From Psychromicrobium silvestre (GTDB lineage Bacteria > Actinomycetota > Actinomycetes > Actinomycetales > Micrococcaceae): a DNA stretch of 64,000 nt. The position numbers and the translations under genes are program-made. The stretch is from positions 1,178,001 to 1,242,000 of the forward strand of contig NZ_JACBYQ010000002.1 of the NCBI RefSeq assembly GCF_013408295.1. Direction: 5' to 3'. Below are positions 43,667 through 52,975 of the stretch, in pieces (position 1 is the first letter of the stretch; every line of letters begins with the position of its first letter). The notes beneath the pieces were generated by a model. That model did not search any database and was not told the DNA's origin. It saw only the letters and a list, made by a program, of their open reading frames with translations.

Positions 43667-44968
43667 ATGTCACTGAAATTAGAAGCTCATATAACCAGAG
43701 GAAAGGCACTGCTCCGGGTGTCGATTCTGACCGTGCTTTGCTCCGGAGTTATCGCCCTCGCGGCCTTGCTCGGATTGGCGGGAACAGCCCAAGCCGCAGT
43801 TATCCCCGGGGCGGTTACCTCAGTAACCGTTACGCCAGCGAATCCAAGCCAGTACGATCCGATTCATGTTGCGGTCGCCTGGTCGGTGCCCGATAGCGCT
43901 CAGGCTGGGGATACCTTCTCCTTGACCCTGCCTTCTCAACTGATTGCACTGACTACCGGCTTCAACGTCACCAATAGCGCGGGGCAAGTAGTGGCGACGG
44001 CGCAGGTCAGCGGTGGAATCGTGACATTCACCCTGACCGATTTCAAAACCACCCATACCGCCGTCCAAGGCACTGCCTACTTCGACACCAACTTCGCTCA
44101 GGTGGTAACGCCGGGACAGCCCATCACCTTGAATTTCGGTACCGCCGCCACCTTGACCATCACTCCCGGCGGGTTTGTACCCGTTGATCGGGCTGATTCG
44201 CAAAAGGTTGGAAATTGGGTTGATTCACAGGGCAATATCTCGATTACCCCTACCAATCGGATTCACTGGATTGTTGAATCACCGCAAGGCCCGTTTAACC
44301 AGGCTTCGATCACCGATCAAGTGGGTGCCGGCCAGCAAAACGATTGCACCAGCGTCACCGCCTCGGTGTCCACTGGCTTCGATGCACAAGGCCAGATCCT
44401 CGCCTGGACCCCCTTGCCAGCGAGCAGCTACAACATTACTTCCTGCACCGCCACGAGCCTTTCGGCCACTATCGCCCCGGTTCCTAGCGGCCAGGTGGTC
44501 AGTATCGCTTACGATGTTGTGGTCACCGACCCCTCGCTGAGCAGTTATTCCAACTCGGCAGATGTCACGGTTGACGGTCTAAGCCTTCCGGTGACGAACA
44601 CCGTCCAACGATATGCCGCAGGCGGTGAAGGTGATGGCAGCGCAACCCCGACTCCGAGTACCCCGGTTTCAACCCCAACGCCCAGCACTTCCACGCCCAG
44701 TACCCCGACCCCCAGCGCCTCGACGTCCAGCACCTCAACATCCAGTACTCCGATGCCCAGCGCCTCGACGTCCAGTGCGCAAGCATCGAGCACGACCTCC
44801 ACTGCAGGCAGCGGGCCGATTATTACCGCTTCAAGCAATGCGCCTGGCTCGGGTGAGCTCGCCTCAACGGGTGCAGGGAGCACCCTGGTGGTGGGCTTAG
44901 TGGGACTGGCAGCAATTGTTATTGGCGGTACCTTGCTGATCCTGCGTCGAAGGAAACATACGCACTAG
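43667..44968 (+). CDS. Secreted adhesin-like protein with LASTG anchor signal
   Basis: A 433-residue surface protein. TTGGAGGATTA precedes ATG 43667. The signal peptide (about 1-43) ends GTAQAAV. Residues 45-310 look like two Ig-like adhesin domains of the Sdr/SpaA kind (VTVTPANPSQYDPIHVAV, TNRIHWIVESPQGPF, DQVGAGQQNDC). A Ser/Thr/Pro stalk follows, with PTPSTP and STSS repeats (about 325-400), then LASTG at about 403-407, a membrane helix and RRRK. Signature of class E sortase substrates. Confidence 0.88.
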   Translation: MSLKLEAHITRGKALLRVSILTVLCSGVIALAALLGLAGTAQAAVIPGAVTSVTVTPANPSQYDPIHVAVAWSVPDSAQAGDTFSLTLPSQLIALTTGFNVTNSAGQVVATAQVSGGIVTFTLTDFKTTHTAVQGTAYFDTNFAQVVTPGQPITLNFGTAATLTITPGGFVPVDRADSQKVGNWVDSQGNISITPTNRIHWIVESPQGPFNQASITDQVGAGQQNDCTSVTASVSTGFDAQGQILAWTPLPASSYNITSCTATSLSATIAPVPSGQVVSIAYDVVVTDPSLSSYSNSADVTVDGLSLPVTNTVQRYAAGGEGDGSATPTPSTPVSTPTPSTSTPSTPTPSASTSSTSTSSTPMPSASTSSAQASSTTSTAGSGPIITASSNAPGSGELASTGAGSTLVVGLVGLAAIVIGGTLLILRRRKHTH

Positions 44969-44982
44969 AGGGCGTAGCGGAA

Positions 44983-45000
44983 TCTTCAGTAGGCTTGAGG
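44983..45000 (+). promoter_or_regulatory. Possible SoxR-binding site
   Basis: TCTTCAG-TAGG-CTTGAGG has the 7-4-7 layout of the SoxR box (CCTCAAG-TTAA-CTTGAGG); the right half is exact and the left half differs at two positions. It lies 24 bp before the soxR start. Confidence 0.45.
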
Positions 45001-45023
45001 TCACTGTTATGAAAGGTGATCCA

Positions 45024-45479
45024 ATGCCATTGCGGCCTGAGGACCTGCTCACCGTCGGGGAAGTTTCCCGGCGTACCGGGGTAGCGGTATCGGCTCTGCA
45101 TTTCTACGAGAGCCAGGGGCTGATCTTTGCCGAACGGACCTCGGGAAATCAGCGTCGCTACCCGCGCCATATGTTGCGCAGAATCTCCCTGGTGCAGGTG
45201 GCTAAGCGGCTTGGCATTCCGCTTTCTGAGGTCGCAGAGGTCTTTGCAGGGCTGCCCGCAGACCGGGTGGCGAAGAAAAAGGACTGGGAGCTGATCTCGC
45301 GAAGATGGAAACAGCACCTGGAAGCCCGCCGGAAAGAGATCGAACGGTTGGAAGCGGAGTTGACCGGTTGCATCGGTTGCGGTTGCTTGTCAATGAATCG
45401 GTGCCGCCTGCTCAATCCCTCGGACAGCCTGGCGGAGGAAGGTCCGGGGGCACGGCGGTTGCCTCCGCTGGACATCTAA
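45024..45479 (+). CDS. soxR: Redox-sensitive MerR-family activator SoxR
   Basis: Transcription factor that senses redox-cycling compounds through a [2Fe-2S] cluster. I start it at ATG 45024 (MPLRPEDLLT) with AAAGGTGA upstream; an ATG at 45009 is also open. The MerR helix-turn-helix (TVGEVSRRTGVAVSALHFYE) leads to a coiled coil and the cluster cysteines C116, C119, C121 and C127 (CIGCGCLSMNRC). 151 residues. It stands alone; the SDR gene downstream is 70 bp away and may be a target. Confidence 0.95.
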   Translation: MPLRPEDLLTVGEVSRRTGVAVSALHFYESQGLIFAERTSGNQRRYPRHMLRRISLVQVAKRLGIPLSEVAEVFAGLPADRVAKKKDWELISRRWKQHLEARRKEIERLEAELTGCIGCGCLSMNRCRLLNPSDSLAEEGPGARRLPPLDI

Positions 45480-45547
45480 GGTCGCTAGGCATTCAGGACC
45501 AGTAGACATCAAGGCCGGGATCCGGAAAGCCGCGATAGCGTTATCAG

Positions 45548-46420
45548 ATGAGTCATTCAACAGTTCTTCCGCTGCTCGGCCGCAATGCCCTGATTACCGG
45601 AGTCTCGCGTCGGCGGGGCATCGGCTTCGCGGTGGCCCGCCGCTTTGCCGGGCAGGGCGCCAATGTCTTCATTCAGCACTACAGTCCGCACGATGTCGGC
45701 CAGCCTTGGGGTGATGACAAGCTCACCGAATTGACGGCTGAACTGCGGGCAGCGCAAGTTCCGGACGCCCGCTTTGGCGAGCTCTCCGCCGATCTGGGCC
45801 AGCCGACGTCGTCGGAAACCGTGGTGAAAGCCGCAGGCGCAGCGCTGGGGCGCTTAGATATTTTGGTCTGTAATCATGCCCGCAGCGGCTCTGACGGCTC
45901 AATCTTCGAGATGACGCCGGAGATTTTGGATGGGCACTGGGCGGTGAATGCCCGCTCCACGTTGCTGCTGACCCGCTACTTCGCCGAGCAGTTCCGACCG
46001 GCGGTGGCTCAGCGCACCGAGCCTGGCGTGCGTCAGCACCGGGAGCCGCAGGACGAGTTAGCCACCGGAAGGGTGATCTGGATGACCTCCGGGCAATTAG
46101 ACGGACCGATGCCCGGTGAGGTTTCCTATGCTGCTTCGAAGGCTTCCTTGGCAGGCTTGACCGGAACCGTAGCGAGCGAACTGCTCAGCAGGGGCATCAT
46201 TCTGAACACCGTAAATCCCGGACCGGTGAACACCGGTTATATGGACCCGGACACGGCTGACCGGCCGCTTGAGGGATTGCAGAAAGCGCTCAAACGACTG
46301 CCCTTTGGCCGTTTCGGGGCACCGGAGGATCCGGCACGATTAATCTCCTGGCTGGCCAGCGAGGACGCGCGTTGGATCATTGGCCAGGTGCTGACCAGCG
46401 ACGGCGGCTTCCGACTCTGA
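45548..46420 (+). CDS. SDR-family oxidoreductase
   Basis: Short-chain dehydrogenase/reductase resembling 3-oxoacyl-ACP reductases. The cofactor motif is TGVSRRRGIGFAV (an Arg in place of the usual Gly-x-Gly spacing favours NADP), a Ser-containing block lies near MTSGQLDG, and YAASKASLAGL gives the Tyr and Lys. A 20-residue Arg/Gln/Glu-rich insertion (about 152-174) before the active-site strand is unusual. The substrate is unknown. The start lacks a good ribosome site. Confidence 0.88.
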   Translation: MSHSTVLPLLGRNALITGVSRRRGIGFAVARRFAGQGANVFIQHYSPHDVGQPWGDDKLTELTAELRAAQVPDARFGELSADLGQPTSSETVVKAAGAALGRLDILVCNHARSGSDGSIFEMTPEILDGHWAVNARSTLLLTRYFAEQFRPAVAQRTEPGVRQHREPQDELATGRVIWMTSGQLDGPMPGEVSYAASKASLAGLTGTVASELLSRGIILNTVNPGPVNTGYMDPDTADRPLEGLQKALKRLPFGRFGAPEDPARLISWLASEDARWIIGQVLTSDGGFRL

Positions 46421-46567
46421 GCTCTTTCGGCGGCTTGGCTGGGGGAAAGCCTCGAATTTGCAACAACTTGAATCAAAATTGACCATATTGTGAGGAACTT
46501 TCGGCACTGGCCGGACGTGGTCGTATTAGGCTTGATTTATCACTCGCCCAAGAAAAGAGGACGAAAA

Positions 46568-47464
46568 ATGGCTCTCGGAAACCCGGTGTTCGCCAACGAC
46601 AAGAACTTCGGCAAACAACCGCCGCAGTTCCCAGGGGCTGCACCGCAGGGTTACCCTCAGGGTTATCCCGGCGCGCCCACACAAGGTTACGCTCAGCAGG
46701 GATACGCCCCCACCGGTTACGCTCCCGGACAGCAGCCTTTATCGCCCGAGCAGTTGCAGCAGATGTACAACCAGCCCCCCGCGTCCAACGCACAGATGGG
46801 CCGGATGACCGTTGACGATGTGATCGTTAAAACCATCGGTACCTTGCTCGTTGTGCTGGTTGGTGCGGGTCTTGGCTGGGTCTTCCCGGTCTTGGCGCTT
46901 CCTGGTGCGATTATCGGCTTGGTGCTGGGCTTGGTGAACTCCTTCAAGCGCGAACCATCCAAGGTTCTTATCCTCACTTATGCGCTGTTCGAAGGCATGT
47001 TCCTGGGCGGTATCTCCGGCATTCTGGAAAACCTCTACTCGGGCATCGTGGTTCAAGCCGTACTCGGCACCCTAATTGTCTTCGCCCTTACCCTGGTGCT
47101 CTATAAGAGCGGCAAATTCCGGGCCACCCCGAAGATGACCAAGTTCTTTATGATTGCGCTCGGCGGGTACGCCATCTTCTCGTTGGTGAACTTTGGCCTA
47201 ATGATGTTCAACGTGACCAATCAGCCCTGGGGGCTGCGCAGCGTTGAGGTCTTCGGAATCCCGCTGGGTGTGATCATCGGCATCCTGGCGATCGGCTTGG
47301 CTGCCTTCTCCCTGATGCTGGACTTCACCTCGATCGAACAAGGCGTGAAAAATGGCTTGCCGGCCAAATACTCCTGGTCCGCGGCCTTCGGCCTCACGGT
47401 CACCTTGGTGTGGTTGTACGTGGAGATCCTGCGGGTGCTGGCCATCCTGCGCGGTAACGACTGA
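46568..47464 (+). CDS. Bax inhibitor-1/YccA family membrane protein
   Basis: Seven-helix membrane protein, 298 residues. The ATG at 46568 gives MALGNPVFANDKNF after AAGAGGACG; upstream frame is not coding. The N-terminal ~75 residues are a Tyr/Gln/Pro/Gly-rich cytoplasmic tail with QGYPQGYP-like repeats, then seven hydrophobic helices with the family blocks FLGGISGIL and AFSLMLDF. Homologues leak calcium or protons; the function here is unproven. Followed by a strong terminator. Confidence 0.9.
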   Translation: MALGNPVFANDKNFGKQPPQFPGAAPQGYPQGYPGAPTQGYAQQGYAPTGYAPGQQPLSPEQLQQMYNQPPASNAQMGRMTVDDVIVKTIGTLLVVLVGAGLGWVFPVLALPGAIIGLVLGLVNSFKREPSKVLILTYALFEGMFLGGISGILENLYSGIVVQAVLGTLIVFALTLVLYKSGKFRATPKMTKFFMIALGGYAIFSLVNFGLMMFNVTNQPWGLRSVEVFGIPLGVIIGILAIGLAAFSLMLDFTSIEQGVKNGLPAKYSWSAAFGLTVTLVWLYVEILRVLAILRGND

Positions 47465-47479
47465 CACACCACTAGAAAC

Positions 47480-47527
47480 GCCCCGCACTAGCGGCCCAAA
47501 ATTGAGGCCGCCGGTGCGGGGCTTTTT
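47480..47527. terminator. Terminator between convergent genes
   Basis: GCCCCGCAC (47480-47488) pairs with GTGCGGGGC (47514-47522), and GCGGCC with GGCCGC inside; TTTTT follows. Mainly for the Bax-inhibitor gene (+), possibly used by galK as well. Confidence 0.85.
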
Positions 47528-47544
47528 GTTTCAGTTCAGCTTGT

Positions 47545-48693
47545 TCAGTTCAGCCGGTGAGCCCCCGGACCGGGAACGACGGCGAACAATTCCGGAGTGC
47601 TTAGCCCCGCCTGGGCGAAGCTCAGCAGAATGGCCTCGCGGATGAGGTCAAGGCGCGCCACCGGCACCAGCGCAATGGCCGAACCGCCGAAGCCGCCGCC
47701 GGTCATTCGGGCGCCGATCGCGCCGTGCGCTTGAGCGGTGCTGACGGCTAGATCTAATTCCGGGCAGGAGATTTCGAAGTCATCCCGCATGGAGAGGTGA
47801 CTTTCGTTCAGAAGCCCACCGATCGCCGTCGGACCCTCCGAGCGTAAGGCCTCGACAAGCTGCAATACCCGCTCGTTCTCGGTGACCACATGCCGAACCC
47901 GGCGGAAGGTCTCGCCGTCCAGTAGGGTTTCCGCTCGGGAGAGTTCGGAAACCGTAAGCTCACGCAAACTGCTCAGACCCAGCGCCCGGGCTCCGAGCTC
48001 ACAAGAGGCACGGCGGGCGGCGTAACCGCCATCGGCATGCGCGTGCGAAACCTTGGTGTCGATCACCAACATGGCTAGTTCCGCGGCGGGGAGATCGAGT
48101 GGAACCAGTTCCCAATGCCTGCTTTTGCAGTCCAGGAAGACCGCCTGACCCTCGGCAGCGAGCAAGGCAGCCGACTGGTCCAGGATTCCGGTGGGTGCTC
48201 CCACCACCTCGTTTTCCGCGCGCTGGCCAATGAGCACTAGGTCCTCACGGCTCAGCCTCCCGCCCAGGAGCTCGTTCAGGGCTAAGGCTGTTGCACTTTC
48301 CAACGCTGCGGAGGAAGAGAGCCCGGCCCCGCTAGGAACGGTGGATTCGAGGAGAAGATCGAAACCGGGGACCGGCAATCCGCTCTCCGCCAAGGCCCAG
48401 GCGACGCCCAGCAGATAGCCGGACCAGCCGGTGGCTTCCCGTAGCCGGGGAACCGAAGAATGTACGTCATTGACCAGGGGATTGGTGGAAATCAGGGTGA
48501 TCTGTTGATCGGTCCGCAGACGCACTGCCACCGAGGCTTGCCGGTCAATGGCAAAAGGCAGCACAAATCCATTGTTGTAGTCGGTGTGTTCGCCGATGAG
48601 ATTGACCCGGCCTGGAGCCCGCCAGATTCCCGCTGGTGGCTCGCCGAAACGGGCGGCGAACTGCGCTGCCAAGTGGTTTTCAACCAGGGTCAC
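47545..48693 (-). CDS. galK: Galactokinase
   Basis: GHMP-family kinase that phosphorylates galactose at C1 (Leloir pathway). 382 residues. Visible motifs: the N-terminal GRVNLIGEHTDYNNGFVLP signature, the ATP-binding PSGAGLSSSAALE, the catalytic Asp region GILDQSAALL and the C-terminal GARMTGGGFGGSAIAL. Overlaps galT by four bases (ATGA). Third gene of the regulator-galT-galK operon. Confidence 0.96.
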   Translation of the reverse strand: MTLVENHLAAQFAARFGEPPAGIWRAPGRVNLIGEHTDYNNGFVLPFAIDRQASVAVRLRTDQQITLISTNPLVNDVHSSVPRLREATGWSGYLLGVAWALAESGLPVPGFDLLLESTVPSGAGLSSSAALESATALALNELLGGRLSREDLVLIGQRAENEVVGAPTGILDQSAALLAAEGQAVFLDCKSRHWELVPLDLPAAELAMLVIDTKVSHAHADGGYAARRASCELGARALGLSSLRELTVSELSRAETLLDGETFRRVRHVVTENERVLQLVEALRSEGPTAIGGLLNESHLSMRDDFEISCPELDLAVSTAQAHGAIGARMTGGGFGGSAIALVPVARLDLIREAILLSFAQAGLSTPELFAVVPGPGAHRLN

Positions 48694-49778
48694 TTTCCAG
48701 CCTCTCGAAGTTGTTTGGCGATCTGCTCGGGGGTGCTGTCATTAATGAAGGCACCCATGGCGGCCTCGCTGCCGGCTAAGTATTTCAGTTTGTCGGCCGC
48801 CCTGCGCGGTGAGGTGATCTGCAGGTGCAGGCGGCTCGCGGCGCGCAGTAGCGGATCCGTCGGTGCTTGCTGCCAGGCGGCAATATATGGGGTAGGGGAG
48901 TCGTAGATTCGGTCCATCCGATGCATCAGCTCAACACTGAAGGGAGCTAACTCATCGAGTTCGGCTTCGTTTAGTTCAGCCAAATCTGCCACCTGTCGGT
49001 GCGGAGTCAGGTGCACTTCGAGGGGCCAATGTGCGGCAAAGGGCACATAGGCGCTGAAATGTTCGCCCTCTAACACCATCCGCTCACCGGAGTCTCGCTC
49101 CGAGCGCAGAATATGCTCCAGCAGGATGCTGCCGTACTCATGCTGGTGTTTGAGCGCTGCGCGGGCCATTACCTCGGCGCGCGGCGGTAGATAGGGGTAG
49201 GCATAGATCTGACCATGCGGGTGATGCAGGGTTACGCCGATGTCCTTGCCACGATTCTCGAAGGCAAAGACCTGTGCGATGCCAGGGAGGGTATTGAGGA
49301 ACCTGGTGCGATGAGCCAGGGCGCTCAGCACGGTGCGCGCGCGGCTCGGGCTGAGCGAACCGAAAGAGCCTTCGTGTTCGCTCGTGAAGGCCACCACCTC
49401 ACAGCGTCCGAAGCCTACGCTCCGGGTGCCCCAGGAAGCATGCTGTGGGGCCTGGCCGAGGGCTGGCCCCAGTGAGGGGAAGCGATTCTCAAAGACCACC
49501 ACATCATAATTTTCGGCCGGAATTTCCGAGGGGTTTTCAGGGGTACTGGGGCAAAGCGGGCATTGATCCGCGGGGGGTAAATAGGTGCGAGTACTACGGT
49601 GCTGGGCAATGGCGACCCAATCCCCGGTCAGTGCATCGAAACGGATCTGCCCGGTATCCTCTGCGCTGCGCGCTGGTAGCGGACGACTGTCTCGCTGGGT
49701 GCGCCGTTGTTCGGATTCGTCGAAGAAGATCAGCTCTCTGCCATCGGCCAGTTCCGTGCTGCTAATAAAAATGCTCAC
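48690..49778 (-). CDS. galT: Galactose-1-phosphate uridylyltransferase
   Basis: Transfers UMP between UDP-glucose and galactose-1-phosphate. 362 residues. The active-site HPHGQIYAYPYLPP provides the His-Pro-His nucleophile; CPLCP near residue 74 is the zinc site; TPHRQVADLAEL lies further on. Overlaps the regulator gene by four bases upstream and galK by four downstream, so the three genes are one coupled unit. UDP-galactose 4-epimerase is not in the window. Confidence 0.95.
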   Translation of the reverse strand: MSIFISSTELADGRELIFFDESEQRRTQRDSRPLPARSAEDTGQIRFDALTGDWVAIAQHRSTRTYLPPADQCPLCPSTPENPSEIPAENYDVVVFENRFPSLGPALGQAPQHASWGTRSVGFGRCEVVAFTSEHEGSFGSLSPSRARTVLSALAHRTRFLNTLPGIAQVFAFENRGKDIGVTLHHPHGQIYAYPYLPPRAEVMARAALKHQHEYGSILLEHILRSERDSGERMVLEGEHFSAYVPFAAHWPLEVHLTPHRQVADLAELNEAELDELAPFSVELMHRMDRIYDSPTPYIAAWQQAPTDPLLRAASRLHLQITSPRRAADKLKYLAGSEAAMGAFINDSTPEQIAKQLREAGK

Positions 49779-50542
49779 GCGGCCACCAGCAATTCGGGAA
49801 CCAACGCCCGGTAGTCTTCTTCAGTCTTTTTAGGCAGGCCAGAATCGGTGATCAGGACATTCACCTGATCCAAGGAGGCAAAGCTGGCCAGGGCTCTAAG
49901 CCCGAATTTAGTGTGATCGGCGAGAATGACCAGCTTGCGGGAAGCTTTGATGAATGCCGCATTGCTTTGTGCCTCGGGAAGATTTGGGGTGCTCAACCCG
50001 CTCGGGTGGATGCCGTGCACACCGAGGAAGCAGAGGTCTACCTTGAGCGAGTTGATGGCGGCAACGCTGAGCGGGCCGACGAGCGCTTCGGAGGGAGTCC
50101 GCTGGCCTCCGGTCAGGATCACCGTGGTGTTGCGGGGATCCAGCGCATAGAGCTTTTCCGCAGCTTTGATTGAGTTAGTGATTACGGTGAGTCGCTCGAC
50201 GTCAACCAGCATTCCGGCGAGCTGTACCGTCGTGGTGCCAGCGCCGAGGGCGATGGTCATGCCGTCCGCGATCAGCTGGCGAGCCCGAGCGGCAATATGC
50301 CGTTTTGCCCGCAGTTGCTTATCCGCCTGATAGGCGAAGCCCGGTTCAATTGAGCTGAGTACATCGAGGCGGCTGGCCCCGCCATGGATCTTCTTCAGAA
50401 GATGTTTTTCGTCGAGTAGGTCAATGTCACGCCGGATGGTCATATCGCTGACTCCGAGGGTAGCCGCCAGATCGGCAACCCGAACGGCAGGACTTTCGGT
50501 CAGTGCTTGCAGAATGCGGGTGTGGCGTTCCGGTGACAGCAT
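49775..50542 (-). CDS. DeoR/GlpR-family regulator of the galactose genes
   Basis: Repressor with an N-terminal helix-turn-helix (ERHTRILQALTES, VRVADLAATLGVSDMTIRRDIDLLDE) and a C-terminal sugar-phosphate sensor domain (ALGAGTTTVQLAG, VILTGGQRT, DHTKFGLRALAS). I start it at ATG 50542 (MLSPERHTR), the usual DeoR beginning; a TTG at 50572 would add ten residues. It is the first gene of the operon with galT and galK and divergent from galM. The 90-bp gap is AT-rich with repeated AACAAA and CAAAT words that may be its site. Confidence 0.9.
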   Translation of the reverse strand: MLSPERHTRILQALTESPAVRVADLAATLGVSDMTIRRDIDLLDEKHLLKKIHGGASRLDVLSSIEPGFAYQADKQLRAKRHIAARARQLIADGMTIALGAGTTTVQLAGMLVDVERLTVITNSIKAAEKLYALDPRNTTVILTGGQRTPSEALVGPLSVAAINSLKVDLCFLGVHGIHPSGLSTPNLPEAQSNAAFIKASRKLVILADHTKFGLRALASFASLDQVNVLITDSGLPKKTEEDYRALVPELLVAA

Positions 50543-50631
50543 GAGGCTCGATCCAGTTGAGAACTTATTCAAACAAAATATACCAAATAATCTAACAAAT
50601 TCAATCGTTCGGCTAGTGTTACCGTGATCCT

Positions 50632-51522
50632 ATGCCCGAGTTTGTGACCTTGACCCAAGGTGCCGCCCAAGCAGTGATTTCCCTGCTGGCTGCCGCTCTG
50701 CGGAGTTACTCCCGCGAAGGGGTGCAGCTCACCGAACCATCCCTGGAACCGGTGCCCCCGGGCGCATCAGGGATCACCCTCGCCCCATGGCCCAACCGAA
50801 TCGACGGCGGTCGCTGGACACTAGAGGGTCAGCCCCAGCAATTGGACATCACCGAAGTGGCTCGAGGGCACGCCATTCATGGCTTGCTACGCAATAGCGG
50901 TTATACCGTGCTCGCTGCCTCGGCAGCCTCGGTGGAACTCGCGGCTTGGATTTATCCCCAGCACGGCTACCCCTTCGAGCTGGAACATCGGGTGGAATAC
51001 AGACTTCTGGCCGATGAGTCACTCTGGGTGCAGCAGAGTCTGCGAAACGCCTCGACTCGGTCGGCGCCGGTCGCCTTGGGGGCGCACCCCTACTTGCGGC
51101 TGGGTGAGCTACCCACGGAGGAGCTGGAGTTGACTGTCCGGGCTGAGCAGAGCTTGCAGGCGGATGAGCGGTTAATTCCTTCCAGGCGGCAAGGGGTCAC
51201 TGAGGAAACGGATCTCCGGGCTGGTCGGAAGGTAGCAGAGCTGGAGATGGATCGCGCCTATACTCAGTTGGCTTTCGACGAGCGGGGAGTTGCGGTGCAT
51301 ACTCTGCAGGCCGCGGATGGGCGCTCGGTGAGTCTATGGCAGCGCGATACATGCCAATTTGTGCATATATATGTCAGTACGGGATATCCTGGCCGGAATA
51401 AAGCGGTTGCCATCGAACCAATGAGCGCTCCTGCCAATGCTTTCAATAGCGGGGAGGGGCTGCGCTGGTTGGAGCCCGAGCAAATTTTCAGTATTGAATG
51501 GGGCATCCAAGCCTCACTCTGA
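50632..51522 (+). CDS. galM: Aldose 1-epimerase family protein
   Basis: Mutarotase that interconverts alpha and beta anomers of galactose or similar sugars. 296 residues. Catalytic residues are likely H76 region (ARGHAIHGLLRN), the second His in LGAHPYLRLG and the Glu in VAIEPMSAPANAF near the end; the early LAPWPNRIDGGRW is family-typical. Divergent from the gal operon, consistent with galactose use. Confidence 0.9.
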   Translation: MPEFVTLTQGAAQAVISLLAAALRSYSREGVQLTEPSLEPVPPGASGITLAPWPNRIDGGRWTLEGQPQQLDITEVARGHAIHGLLRNSGYTVLAASAASVELAAWIYPQHGYPFELEHRVEYRLLADESLWVQQSLRNASTRSAPVALGAHPYLRLGELPTEELELTVRAEQSLQADERLIPSRRQGVTEETDLRAGRKVAELEMDRAYTQLAFDERGVAVHTLQAADGRSVSLWQRDTCQFVHIYVSTGYPGRNKAVAIEPMSAPANAFNSGEGLRWLEPEQIFSIEWGIQASL

Positions 51523-51644
51523 GCGCTTCCGGCATTGTGAAGCAAGGGGATTTCGCAATTGATGCCCGCTGCGGAATGATTGATCCACAAGCGTAGCCGG
51601 CTCTCTGGGCCGCAGCGGTAACAGGATGGAAAAGAGCGCAACGA

Positions 51645-52904
51645 GTGGATTCGACACCAGCATTTCCGCAGCTTCCGGTGAGCCTGGAAGACATCTACCA
51701 AGCCCAGAAACTACTTGCCGGAATTGCCGAGCGGACCCCGGTGGAGAGCTCCCGGGCCTTAGCTAGAATGATCGGTTCCGACGTCTTTTTTAAATGTGAG
51801 AATCTGCAACGTGCCGGATCCTTTAAGGTCCGGGGCGCTTATGTGCGAATGGCACGACTGAACGCACAGGAGAAGGCGCGTGGCGTGGTGGCAGCATCCG
51901 CCGGAAATCATGCACAGGGCGTTGCGGTGGCGGCTAAAGCGCTGGGTATTCAGGCCCGAATCTACATGCCCCTCGGCGTCGCACTACCCAAGTTGGCCGC
52001 GACCCAAGGGCACGGAGCAGAGGTGGTGCTGCACGGAGTCACCGTGGACGAGGCTTTAGCCGAGGCTCAACGCTATGCCGATCAAAGCGGCGCGGTCTTC
52101 GTGCATCCCTTTGACAATGTCGATGTAGTGGCTGGGCAGGGCACCATCGGTCTGGAGATCTTGGAGCAGGTCCCCGAGGTTGAAACAGTGCTAATGGGCG
52201 TGGGTGGCGGCGGGCTGCTGGCCGGTGTGGCGGTGGCTATTAAGAGCCGAGCACGCGAACTCGGTCGCGAGATCAGAATCATTGGCGTCCAGGCGGAAAA
52301 TGCTGCCGCTTATCCGCCTTCCTTAGCCGCAGATGCCTTGGTGCCCTTAGCGAAGGTTTCCACAATGGCCGATGGCATCGCCGTCGGTAGGCCGGGGCAG
52401 ATCCCTTTCTCCATCATTCGTGAACTCGTCGATGACGTCATAACAGTCAGCGAGGACTCGCTGGCCAGGGCCCTGATCTTCTTGCTCGAGCGGTCCAAGA
52501 TGGTGGTGGAACCGGCGGGTGCGGTCGGTGTCGCGGCCTTGCTCGATGGTGCGCTCAACTTGGACGGCGCAAAACCCGGTACCACTGCCGTCATCCTGTC
52601 CGGCGGCAATATCGACCCGATGCTGATGCTGAAAGTCATCCAGCGAGGACTTTCAGCGGCCGGCCGGTTCATGACCGTGCGAATGCTGCTCGACGACCGA
52701 CCGGGTTCGCTGGCCACCATCTCACGGATCATTGCCGAATCGGACGCCAACGTCACCGGGGTAGATCACACCCGAGTGGGTGGTGCCATTAGCATGGGTG
52801 ACGTTTCGATCACCGTGAACATGGAGACCAAGGGGCATGAGCACTGCGAACAGGTGCTGATGAATCTGCGCGCCGAAGGCTTCCAGCCCATAGTGGTGCA
52901 CTGA
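51645..52904 (+). CDS. ilvA: Threonine ammonia-lyase (threonine dehydratase) with ACT domain
   Basis: PLP enzyme that deaminates threonine to 2-oxobutanoate for isoleucine synthesis or catabolism. Motifs: KCENLQRAGSFKVRGAY (PLP lysine), SAGNHAQGVA, the glycine-rich GVGGGGLLAGVA and SGGNIDP. The last ~75 residues form one ACT domain (VRMLLDDRPGSLATISR), the short-ACT type of many actinobacteria, rather than the double-ACT of E. coli IlvA. GTG start. 419 residues. Confidence 0.93.
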   Translation: MDSTPAFPQLPVSLEDIYQAQKLLAGIAERTPVESSRALARMIGSDVFFKCENLQRAGSFKVRGAYVRMARLNAQEKARGVVAASAGNHAQGVAVAAKALGIQARIYMPLGVALPKLAATQGHGAEVVLHGVTVDEALAEAQRYADQSGAVFVHPFDNVDVVAGQGTIGLEILEQVPEVETVLMGVGGGGLLAGVAVAIKSRARELGREIRIIGVQAENAAAYPPSLAADALVPLAKVSTMADGIAVGRPGQIPFSIIRELVDDVITVSEDSLARALIFLLERSKMVVEPAGAVGVAALLDGALNLDGAKPGTTAVILSGGNIDPMLMLKVIQRGLSAAGRFMTVRMLLDDRPGSLATISRIIAESDANVTGVDHTRVGGAISMGDVSITVNMETKGHEHCEQVLMNLRAEGFQPIVVH

Positions 52905-52975
52905 GGAGATTGCGCGCTGAATCGACTTCGGTGCCGGGAGCCGGGTGGAGCCTAGACCGGATCTCGCGGGGCAGC

